Shown in pieces: positions 1-5,750 of a stretch of DNA of 5,750 nt. Source of the stretch: Aquificota bacterium (GTDB taxonomy: Bacteria; Aquificota; Aquificia; Aquificales; Aquificaceae); NCBI GenBank assembly GCA_024280065.1, contig JAJRQX010000199.1:1-5750 (forward strand). The letters run 5' to 3'. Position numbers and translations under genes: made by a program. Under the pieces are notes generated by a model. The model was not told the DNA's origin, made no database searches, and saw only the letters and a list, made by a program, of their open reading frames with translations. Each line of letters starts with the position of its first letter. Position 1 is the stretch's first letter.

Positions 1-1307
1 TCAACAGCTTCCTGAAGCATCCGCTTTTCGTTCCTTATGATGATCTCAGGTGCGTCCAGCTCTATGAGGCGTTTGAGTCTGTTGTTTCTGTTTATGAGCC
101 TCCTGTAGAGGTCGTTGAGGTCCGAGGTAGCGAATCTTCCGCCATCTAGGGCTACTAGAGGTCTGAGGTCGGGAGGCAGTACGGGGATCACCTCAAGGAT
201 CATCCACTCGGGTTTGTTTCCGCTCTTTATGAAACCTTCAACGAGCTTGAGGATCCTGAGATACTTCTTTACCTTCTGTTCTGAAACCTCTTTCAGAACC
301 ACGGACCTTATGTCTTCCTTTATCCTCTCAAAGACTGGTATATTCTGCTTCTTTTCTCTCATGTTCTCATAGTATGTCCTGAGCGCCTCCTTACCCGTAA
401 GGTATTCGTCCCCTCTGTCCTCCTCGGACAGCTCTCCCGTCTCAACGTTGAGGTACATCTCCTCGTTCAGGAGCCTGTGGACCGCCTCTTCGGTGGAAAG
501 ACCCATCTCCTCAAGGTTCGTGAACTTGACGCCGAACTCCTCAAGGTCTTCTGCTATCTTCCTTATTATCTTTGCGTATAAGTCCTTATACTCGTTCTGA
601 AGGTTCTTTCCGAGGTCCTCATACCCTATGCTGTAAGGCTTTATCAGGTTCCTGAGCTTCTTGGAGTACTCCTTTAAGTCTAGCTCGGAGAGGACCTTCT
701 TGATTATCTCCGCTCCCATGCCGTACTCGTATCTCTCATCTATGGTGAAGGAGTAGTTCTCCTCAAACTCCTGTTCGTTTACCACGTGGAGCTTAACCCA
801 CTTGAGGGTCGTTCCGTCGTTGAGGGGTATGGTGTCCTCCATCCTCTCAAAGGCTTCCTCCTCCTTCTCGTCCGCGGGATACTCTATGACTAAGTAGGAC
901 TCAAAGTATACGACCCTCTCTACGTCTCTTGAGGTCATATTGAGGAGTGTTCCTATCTTGGAAGGGGTGGACTTTAAGAACCATATGTGGGCTACGGGAG
1001 CTGCGAGCTCTATGTGGCCGAACCTCTTCCTCCTCTCGTATGAGAGGGTCACCTCAACACCGCACCTGTCACAGACAGTTCCAGCGTACCTCTTACCCCT
1101 ATACTTCCCACACAGGCACTCCCAGTCCTTAACAGGACCGAATATCTTCGCACAGAAGAGGCCGTCCTTTTCTGGCTTTAAAGTCCTGTAGTTGAGGGTC
1201 TCAGGACGCTTCACCTCCCCCCTAGACCATTTCCTGATCTCCTCGGAGGAGGCTAGCATCAGCTTGATCCTGTTGAAAGGAAAGAGACCCTTCTTCCTCT
1301 CACTCAT
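1..1307 (-). CDS. rpoC: DNA-directed RNA polymerase subunit beta-prime (N-terminal 435 codons, cut by window edge)
   Basis: This is the start of the beta-prime subunit. The ATG at 1307-1305 opens a frame that stays open to base 3 and leaves the window; the catalytic NADFDGD motif lies beyond the edge. Visible in order: [20 protein letters not shown] (38-57); the N-terminal zinc-binding domain with C64, C66, C79 and C82 (CXC-12-CXXC); [17 protein letters not shown] (97-113); MGAE (197-200); an insert of about 115 residues (220-340) absent from E. coli; [10 protein letters not shown] (362-371); then [20 protein letters not shown] (377-396) and the clamp coiled coil [18 protein letters not shown] (397-414), which in the family docks sigma region 2 and borders the lid. 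Arg codons are nearly all AGG/AGA. The start is set by a strong AAAGGAGG seven bases upstream and the four-base overlap with rpoB. The product is certain; the gene is truncated only by the window. Confidence 0.98.
   Translation of the reverse strand, partial: MSERKKGLFPFNRIKLMLASSEEIRKWSRGEVKRPETLNYRTLKPEKDGLFCAKIFGPVKDWECLCGKYRGKRYAGTVCDRCGVEVTLSYERRKRFGHIELAAPVAHIWFLKSTPSKIGTLLNMTSRDVERVVYFESYLVIEYPADEKEEEAFERMEDTIPLNDGTTLKWVKLHVVNEQEFEENYSFTIDERYEYGMGAEIIKKVLSELDLKEYSKKLRNLIKPYSIGYEDLGKNLQNEYKDLYAKIIRKIAEDLEEFGVKFTNLEEMGLSTEEAVHRLLNEEMYLNVETGELSEEDRGDEYLTGKEALRTYYENMREKKQNIPVFERIKEDIRSVVLKEVSEQKVKKYLRILKLVEGFIKSGNKPEWMILEVIPVLPPDLRPLVALDGGRFATSDLNDLYRRLINRNNRLKRLIELDAPEIIIRNEKRMLQEAV
288..650 (-). 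other. Extra segment in the beta-prime clamp (residues about 220-340)
   Basis: From MGAE (197) to NKPEWM (364) there are 167 residues, against about 52 in E. coli, so roughly 115 are additional. The segment includes [20 protein letters not shown] (225-244), a possible strand stretch [10 protein letters not shown] (284-293) and a charged helical tail up to [10 protein letters not shown] (341-350). It sits at the place where other lineages also carry clamp insertions. The fold is not recognised. Confidence 0.75.
1304..1307 (-). other. rpoB-rpoC four-base ATGA start/stop overlap
   Basis: The rpoC ATG (1307-1305) and the rpoB TGA (1306-1304) share bases in an ATGA. This means one mRNA carries both genes, and ribosomes finishing beta can restart on beta-prime. 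Many bacteria have a longer rpoB-rpoC spacer, so the overlap is a compact arrangement. Coupling itself is inferred, not shown. Confidence 0.93.
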
Positions 1308-4300
1308 GTCTCCTCCTCCTTTCTCATCTCAATCTGATCGCACCCCTTCTCCTCCCCATTCATACATTTAACGTCAAGGCCGAGAGCCTTAAGCTCTTTA
1401 ACGAGAACCCTGAAGGACTCGGGTATGTCAGGTGTGTAGGTGTACTTACCTTTTACTATGGACTCGTAGACCTTACTCCTTCCTTCTATATCGTCGGACT
1501 TGACTGTGAGCATCTCCTGTAGAGTATATGCTGCTCCGTGGGCCTCAAGGGCCCAGACCTCCATCTCCCCGAGACGCTGACCTCCGAACTGGGCCCTTCC
1601 TCCCAAGGGCTGCTGGGTTACCAGGGAGTAAGGTCCTGTGGACCTGGCGTGGACCTTGTCGTCAACCATATGGATGAGCTTCAGCATGTGCATGTATCCT
1701 ACGGTAACTTCAAAGTCAAAGGGTTCTCCCGTTCTTCCGTCATAGAGGACCGTCTTACCGCTCTCGGGAAGACCCGCACGTTTCAGGAGCTCCTTTATAG
1801 CCTTCTCGTCCGCACCTTCAAAGGCGGGCGTTGCCATTGGTATACCGTGCTCCGCAAAGTCCTTCATGACGTTCCAGAACTCTTCATCCGAAAGGGAGTT
1901 CAGATACTCTTCTATGAACCTGGCGTTCTCACCGGTCGGGTCACCTATGGCGTAGGTCTCCTTAAGCCACTGGGTGAGCTGTTCCCTTGAAAAGCCCTTC
2001 CTTATCATCTCTTCTATCTTCTTCCCGAGACCCTTGGCTGCCCATCCCAGGTGGGTCTCAAGGATCTGGCCTACGTTCATACGTGAGGGAACGCCCAATG
2101 GGTTCAGGACTATGTCCACGGGCGTGCCGTCTGGAAGGAAAGGCATGTCCTCCACGGGAAGGACTACGGAGATCACACCCTTATTACCGTGCCTGCCCGC
2201 CATCTTGTCCCCGACCTTTATCTTCCTCTTCTGGGCTATGTATACCTTAACCAGGGTTATGACACCGGGAGGTAGGTCACCCATCCTGAAGAGAGACTTC
2301 CCCTTCTCCTCGTATATCCTTTTAAGGATATTTATGTTGGTCTTCGCCCTGCTCACTATCTCCTCTATCCGGGAGATGAGCTTCTGGTCGTTGAAGAGGT
2401 TCGCCGGCTTCGTAGCTATGAAGCTCAGAAGTGAGTTGAATATATCTTCAGTTATCACAGTTCCGGCCTTGTAGGTCTTCCTCCCGATGGTCACGTCCTT
2501 CTCTATCTTCCTGCCAACGACGAGATCCTTAAGGACTTTGTTCCTGCCCTCTATGATCAGATTCTTGGTTCTTTCAAGCTCCGCCTTGAGTGCCTCCCGT
2601 TCCTTATCTTCAACCGCGTTCACCAGCATGCTCTTCCTCTCTCCTGTCTTCCTCGTGAAGACCTGAACGTCTATGACCACACCTTCAACCCCGGGCGGGC
2701 ATCTTAGGGAGGAGTCCTTTACGTCTTTTGACTTCTCACCGAATATAGCCTGAAGTAGCTTTTCCTCAGGGGTAGGCTGCGTCTCGCCCTTGGGTGTGAC
2801 CTTACCCACCAGAATGTCACCTGGTTTAACATAGGTCCCTACTTTGACTATTCCGTATTCGTCAAGGTGGGCGAGGGCCTTCTCCGGAACGCCGGGTATC
2901 TGCCTTGTGATCTCCTCCTCGCCCAGCTTGGTCTCGCGAGCTTCCACCTCAAGTTCCTCTATGTGTATTGATGTATAGACATCATCCTTGACGAGACGTT
3001 CTGATATGACTATTGCGTCCTCAAAGTTGTAGCCTCTCCAGGGCATGAAGGCAACCAGGATGTCCTTACCGAGGGCGAGCTCTCCCCTGTAGGTAGACTG
3101 ACCGTCCGCTATAACCTGCCCTTTCTCAACCTTCTGTCCCTTCTTCACGAGTGGCCTCTGGTTTATGCAGGTGTTCTGGTTCGTCCTCTGGAACTTCTTG
3201 AGCTGGTATATGTCTATCCCGAAGTCAAGGGGATCCTCGGGGTCTATCTCCTCAGGGTTCGCTCTTATGACTATCCTTGAGCTGTCCACCTCCTCAACCA
3301 CACCGCCCCTTTTGGCCACAACCACCGCGTGGGAGTCTCTTGCCACCTTCTCCTCCATACCTGTCCCTATGATGGGTGCCTGGGTGAAGATAAGGGGGAC
3401 AGCCTGCCTTTGCATGTTAGATCCCATCAGCGCCCTGTTGGCATCATCATGCTCAAGGAAAGGTATGAGGGAGGAGGAGACGGATATTATCTGCCTTGGT
3501 GAGACATCTATGTAGTTCACCTGCTCCGGCTTGACTATCCTTATGTCATTCTTGTGTCTTGCGAGGACCCTGTCCGCCAGGATCCTCCCCTTCTCGTCGG
3601 TGGGTGTGCTCTGGGCTATGACGTAGTCCTCCTCCTCGTAAGCGGCGAGGTACTCTATCTTGTCTGTTACCACACCGTTTTCCACCTTCCTGTAGGGGGT
3701 TATGAGGAAGCCGTATTCGTTCACCTGGGCATAGACGGTCATGGAAGTTACGAGCCCTATGTTCTGGCCCTCAGGTGTCTCTATGGGGCATATCCTACCG
3801 TAGTGGGATGGGTGAACGTCCCTTATCTCAAACTTCGCACTCTCACGGGTAAGTCCTCCAGGACCCAAGGAGGAGAACCTTCTCTTGTGGGTGAGTGAGG
3901 ACAGGGGGTTTGTGTTGTCAAGGTACTGGGAGAGCTGACCTCCTTTGAGGAACTCCACTATAGCGTTTGTTACGTACCTGGGGTTTATGAGCTCCTGAGG
4001 TCTAAGGCTAGGGTCCTCTGGGTTCACCACAGCAACCCTGTCCCTGAAGACCTTTTCCATCTTGGCTATGCCCGTTCTCACCTGGTTTTCAAGGAGCTCA
4101 CCTACGGACCTCACCCTCCTGTTACCGAGGTGGGCTATGTTGTCCTTTCTCTCCCTCCTGAACCTGAGGTCTATCAGATACTTGAGTATGTTTATCAGGT
4201 CTATGGGGAGGAGGAACCTGGCGTCCTCCTCCGTGTAGTCCTTTATCTTCACCTCCTTCTTCTTCTTGAAGACCTCCTTAAGAAGCTCCTTGGTTACGCG

Positions 4301-5710
4301 GGTCCCTTCCTTGTAGCCGTTCACATCCTCCGCCAGGGCGAGGGGAGGCAGGATGTCCAGCCTGTCCACATCAGCAGGTTTTAATGTCTTCGGTAGCTTA
4401 TGGACCTTAGCATTTATCTTCACCCTACCAACCTTCGACAGGTCGTATCTGGTTATATTCCTGAAGAAGACCTCATAATAAGACCTTGCCCTCTCAATGA
4501 GGTTCTCTATCTCCATGGTCATGGTCTCAACGAGTCTGAGCTTCTTGTATATCTCCATGTAGCCGTAATCCCTGAAGCTGAACTCCGCAGGTATCTTTAC
4601 GGGGCTCGTCCTGTCGGGGTCTCTGGGTGTTGTCTCATTCGCTATGGTATCCACAACTATCTTTGCGTACTGGCTCTTGACCGCCTTCTCGTTGGGCAGG
4701 ACGGTAACCATCTCAACGGTGATCCTGTCGTCCTTCAGAAGGAGCGCTAGACCTTCCGGATCTTCAACGAACCTCTCCTCCCTGAACTCCCTATCCCTAT
4801 CCGAGTTCTCAAGCTTGGCCCTGTAACGTATCACTGCAAATATGTAGTGGTGCTCAAGCTCCTCCAGACTGACCTCCTCTCCCGTATCCGCATCAAACAG
4901 GAGCTCACCCTTGGGAACGAGCTTTCTCACTCCTTCGTAGAAGTGCTTCAGGATATCGTAGGCGGTCTCAAAGCCCCAGGCCCTGAGTATGGCTACGCCA
5001 CTGACCTTCTTCCTGTCTATCCTCGCGGAGAAGAGGTCCGTTGTCCCTGATAGCTCAAACTCTATCCTTGAGCCCTTATCGGGGATTATGCTCGCCCTGT
5101 ATACGATCCTCGTTATGGTGGCATCCTTCTGCTTCTCCTCCTTCTCTTCAAAGAAGACGCCCGTTGACCTTATCAGCTGATTGACTATGACCCTCTCGCT
5201 TCCGTTTATTATGAAGGAACCCGTGTCCGTCATCAGGGGTATTTCACCGAAGTAGACCTTCCTGGGAGGGGTTTCCCTCCAGCCGTTCTTGGTCTTTACC
5301 CTCAGCTTGAACATCACTCTGAGCGGGGCGGAGTAGGTGAGGCCCTTCAGCTTGCATTCGTCAGGTGTGTATTTCTCTTTGTAAACGAGCTTTCCGTTGC
5401 ACCCCTCTCTGGGACACTTGACTCCCCATCCGCCCAAGAAGTCGGACTCTGGTCTGTAGCCACACCTGTTGCACTCCCAGTCCCCCACCTCGTAGCCGAG
5501 ATACTCAAGGTAGATGTTGCCGTCCGGGTCCTTGAAGGGAAAGGAGGTCCTGAATATATACTCAAGACCTGTGTTCTCACGCTTCCTCGGGTCTTTCCTC
5601 AGCTGTATGAAGTTCTCAAAGGACTCCTTCGGAACCTTGAGGAGGTAAGGGGGCTCAAGGATCTCCTTCCTCCTGCCGAAATACTTTCTGGGAAGGGCTA
5701 CTTGTCTCAT
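1304..5710 (-). CDS. rpoB: DNA-directed RNA polymerase subunit beta (complete)
   Basis: This is the beta subunit of RNA polymerase, 1468 residues against 1342 in E. coli; it pairs with beta-prime to form the catalytic cleft. In order: protrusion and lobe with [20 protein letters not shown] (155-174); an inserted Cys4 segment (78-111); an E. coli-like lobe insert (about 250-385); an extra segment (437-490); DIRDV-type fork with [19 protein letters not shown] (630-648); rifampicin cluster [20 protein letters not shown] (590-609); YNFEDAI with E897/D898; flap (985-1026); large insert (1027-1146); [12 protein letters not shown] with the NTP-site lysines K1169 and K1177; VHARSTGP with H1354; and the C-terminal [17 protein letters not shown] that grips beta-prime. 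The ATG is chosen because homology starts at once (LPRKYFGRR), with a GGGGTGG six bases upstream. The TGA overlaps the rpoC start. The frame is intact, and all key residues checked are present. Identification is essentially certain; the exact start is very likely. Confidence 0.98.
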   Translation of the reverse strand: MRQVALPRKYFGRRKEILEPPYLLKVPKESFENFIQLRKDPRKRENTGLEYIFRTSFPFKDPDGNIYLEYLGYEVGDWECNRCGYRPESDFLGGWGVKCPREGCNGKLVYKEKYTPDECKLKGLTYSAPLRVMFKLRVKTKNGWRETPPRKVYFGEIPLMTDTGSFIINGSERVIVNQLIRSTGVFFEEKEEKQKDATITRIVYRASIIPDKGSRIEFELSGTTDLFSARIDRKKVSGVAILRAWGFETAYDILKHFYEGVRKLVPKGELLFDADTGEEVSLEELEHHYIFAVIRYRAKLENSDRDREFREERFVEDPEGLALLLKDDRITVEMVTVLPNEKAVKSQYAKIVVDTIANETTPRDPDRTSPVKIPAEFSFRDYGYMEIYKKLRLVETMTMEIENLIERARSYYEVFFRNITRYDLSKVGRVKINAKVHKLPKTLKPADVDRLDILPPLALAEDVNGYKEGTRVTKELLKEVFKKKKEVKIKDYTEEDARFLLPIDLINILKYLIDLRFRRERKDNIAHLGNRRVRSVGELLENQVRTGIAKMEKVFRDRVAVVNPEDPSLRPQELINPRYVTNAIVEFLKGGQLSQYLDNTNPLSSLTHKRRFSSLGPGGLTRESAKFEIRDVHPSHYGRICPIETPEGQNIGLVTSMTVYAQVNEYGFLITPYRKVENGVVTDKIEYLAAYEEEDYVIAQSTPTDEKGRILADRVLARHKNDIRIVKPEQVNYIDVSPRQIISVSSSLIPFLEHDDANRALMGSNMQRQAVPLIFTQAPIIGTGMEEKVARDSHAVVVAKRGGVVEEVDSSRIVIRANPEEIDPEDPLDFGIDIYQLKKFQRTNQNTCINQRPLVKKGQKVEKGQVIADGQSTYRGELALGKDILVAFMPWRGYNFEDAIVISERLVKDDVYTSIHIEELEVEARETKLGEEEITRQIPGVPEKALAHLDEYGIVKVGTYVKPGDILVGKVTPKGETQPTPEEKLLQAIFGEKSKDVKDSSLRCPPGVEGVVIDVQVFTRKTGERKSMLVNAVEDKEREALKAELERTKNLIIEGRNKVLKDLVVGRKIEKDVTIGRKTYKAGTVITEDIFNSLLSFIATKPANLFNDQKLISRIEEIVSRAKTNINILKRIYEEKGKSLFRMGDLPPGVITLVKVYIAQKRKIKVGDKMAGRHGNKGVISVVLPVEDMPFLPDGTPVDIVLNPLGVPSRMNVGQILETHLGWAAKGLGKKIEEMIRKGFSREQLTQWLKETYAIGDPTGENARFIEEYLNSLSDEEFWNVMKDFAEHGIPMATPAFEGADEKAIKELLKRAGLPESGKTVLYDGRTGEPFDFEVTVGYMHMLKLIHMVDDKVHARSTGPYSLVTQQPLGGRAQFGGQRLGEMEVWALEAHGAAYTLQEMLTVKSDDIEGRSKVYESIVKGKYTYTPDIPESFRVLVKELKALGLDVKCMNGEEKGCDQIEMRKEEET
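1315..1322 (-). promoter_or_regulatory. Strong Shine-Dalgarno of rpoC inside the rpoB 3' end
   Basis: On the coding strand AAAGGAGG sits seven bases before the rpoC ATG. It is built from the codons for Lys and Glu in the last residues of beta (RKEEET), so the same bases encode protein and recruit the ribosome. The match to the 16S anti-Shine-Dalgarno is near perfect, which decides the rpoC start. It is much stronger than the site in front of rpoB. Confidence 0.9.
1841..2029 (-). other. Second E. coli-type beta insert (residues 1228-1290)
   Basis: After [12 protein letters not shown] (1218-1229) about 60 residues precede [12 protein letters not shown] (1291-1302). E. coli has a similar stretch, including the shared SLSDEEF/TFSDEEV-type motif (1272-1278 here). 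Bacillus-type beta goes straight from the LGMAA helix to the SPVFDGA strand. It is charged and helical by composition. Confidence 0.75.
2273..2632 (-). other. Large beta insert after the flap (residues 1027-1146, E. coli SI2-like position)
   Basis: Between the flap end [10 protein letters not shown] (1017-1026) and [18 protein letters not shown] (1147-1164) there are about 120 residues, rich in charged helical sequence (for example [16 protein letters not shown], 1037-1052). E. coli has a comparably long segment here, while Bacillus-type beta joins the two sides almost directly. Sequence similarity to the E. coli insert is low, so homology rests on position and length. Confidence 0.8.
3863..3943 (-). 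other. Rifampicin-resistance cluster I of beta (residues 590-616)
   Basis: The segment aligns without gaps to E. coli beta 508-534. Retained contact residues include Q595 (Q513), D598 (D516), H608 (H526), R611 (R529) and S613 (S531). The differences are Y596 for F514, L597 for M515, F612 for I530 and S614 for A532. The region lines the RNA exit path next to the active site and is where rifamycins bind. Confidence 0.9.
5378..5479 (-). other. Zinc-ribbon-like Cys4 insert in beta (residues 78-111)
   Basis: Between GYEVG (72-76) and the conserved [14 protein letters not shown] (119-132), beta carries about 34 residues with no counterpart in E. coli beta. They include C80 and C83 (WECNRCGY) and C99 and C104 ([10 protein letters not shown]), a CXXC-15-CXXXXC spacing typical of a zinc knuckle pair, with Gly following each half. 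Metal binding is inferred from the cysteine pattern. The position maps to the N-terminal protrusion/lobe-1 region near downstream DNA. Confidence 0.8.
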
Positions 5711-5750
5711 AGTGGTCCACCCCGCTCAGGATTTGATGATATTGACAAAA
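5711..5750 (-). other. rpoB leader / upstream spacer (cut by window edge)
   Basis: Only 40 bases precede rpoB. They hold the weak ribosome site and no convincing promoter or terminator. One frame carries a TGA at 5728-5726, with VNIIKS before it, and could be the tail of an upstream gene 15 bases from rpoB. In many bacteria rplL lies here, but this tail does not resemble the usual rplL end, so I leave it unassigned. Confidence 0.4.
5717..5723 (-). promoter_or_regulatory. Weak ribosome binding site of rpoB
   Basis: The coding strand reads GGGGTGG followed by six bases and the rpoB ATG. It matches the anti-Shine-Dalgarno only in part (best as GGTG with flanking G), but spacing is right and no better site is near. 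It supports the assigned ATG because the conserved beta N terminus begins directly after it. Confidence 0.6.

Noticed and set aside
115..1191. Plus-strand open frames at 115-372 and 940-1191 opposite rpoC
   Set aside because: They are reverse-complement shadows of the conserved clamp/lid region and of the N-terminal zinc-binding region of beta-prime.
1..1307. A possible frameshift or decay in rpoC, since no closed reading frame is seen here
   Set aside because: Translating the minus strand from 1307 gives 435 uninterrupted codons with conserved blocks throughout; the frame simply runs off the window edge.
1538..2474. Two long plus-strand open frames (1538-1990 and 1974-2474) opposite rpoB
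   Set aside because: They lie antisense to strongly conserved beta regions, have no recognisable domains and no good ribosome site, and their openness follows from the codon bias of rpoB.
3165..5180. Further plus-strand frames (for example 3165-3515, 3554-3898, 4130-4384, 4400-4750)
   Set aside because: All are antisense to the intact rpoB frame, overlap one another, and show no protein-like features of their own.
5347..5580. A 77-codon minus-strand frame out of phase within rpoB
   Set aside because: It lies fully inside the beta N-terminal coding region in another frame, is serine/threonine-rich without domains, and overlaps the Cys4 insert, which reads sensibly only in the rpoB frame.
5742..5747. 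A perfect TTGACA on the plus strand at the right edge
   Set aside because: Any -10 element would lie outside the window, the direction points away from rpoB, and a six-base match alone is weak evidence for a promoter.
5726..5749. Possible 3' end of an upstream gene (frame ending VNIIKS and TGA)
   Set aside because: Only seven codons are visible and they do not match the usual end of rplL or another expected neighbour; operon spacing is plausible, but not enough to call a gene.

Overview
The window is a single-strand slice of the core transcription operon, read on the minus strand: the complete rpoB gene (RNA polymerase beta subunit, 1468 codons) followed without a gap by the first 435 codons of rpoC (beta-prime subunit), which runs off the left edge at position 1. 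Only 40 bases lie upstream of rpoB. There is no sign of a mobile element, CRISPR array, RNA gene or accessory cargo, and both reading frames are intact.

The proteins point to a thermophilic member of the Aquificales (Aquificaceae, relatives of Aquifex, Hydrogenobacter and Hydrogenivirga). The reasons are: a very long beta subunit (I recall the Aquifex aeolicus protein as the same length, not checked); very high Lys/Glu/Arg content; arginine written almost entirely as AGG/AGA (only 3 CGN codons among roughly 34 Arg in the visible rpoC); frequent ATA for isoleucine; and beta inserts of the E. coli type despite thermophile-like composition. Genus cannot be fixed from this window.

Layout from the transcription start side: 5750-5711 is a short leader with a weak ribosome site; 5710-1304 is rpoB; 1307-1 is the start of rpoC. 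The two genes overlap by four bases (ATGA), and the strong Shine-Dalgarno sequence of rpoC is written inside the last glutamate codons of rpoB, an arrangement that favours translational coupling and balanced synthesis of the two subunits. Together they form the catalytic cleft of RNA polymerase. Beta supplies the rifampicin pocket, flap and NTP-handling lysines. The visible part of beta-prime supplies the N-terminal zinc-binding domain and the start of the clamp that binds sigma. The beta-prime active-site aspartate motif is beyond the window.

The points worth a second look are within the proteins rather than between them: a four-cysteine zinc-ribbon-like insert near the beta N terminus, an extra segment of about 115 residues in the beta-prime clamp, E. 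coli-like large beta inserts, and a natural Phe-to-Tyr change in the rifampicin pocket. I see no previously undescribed multi-gene system here.
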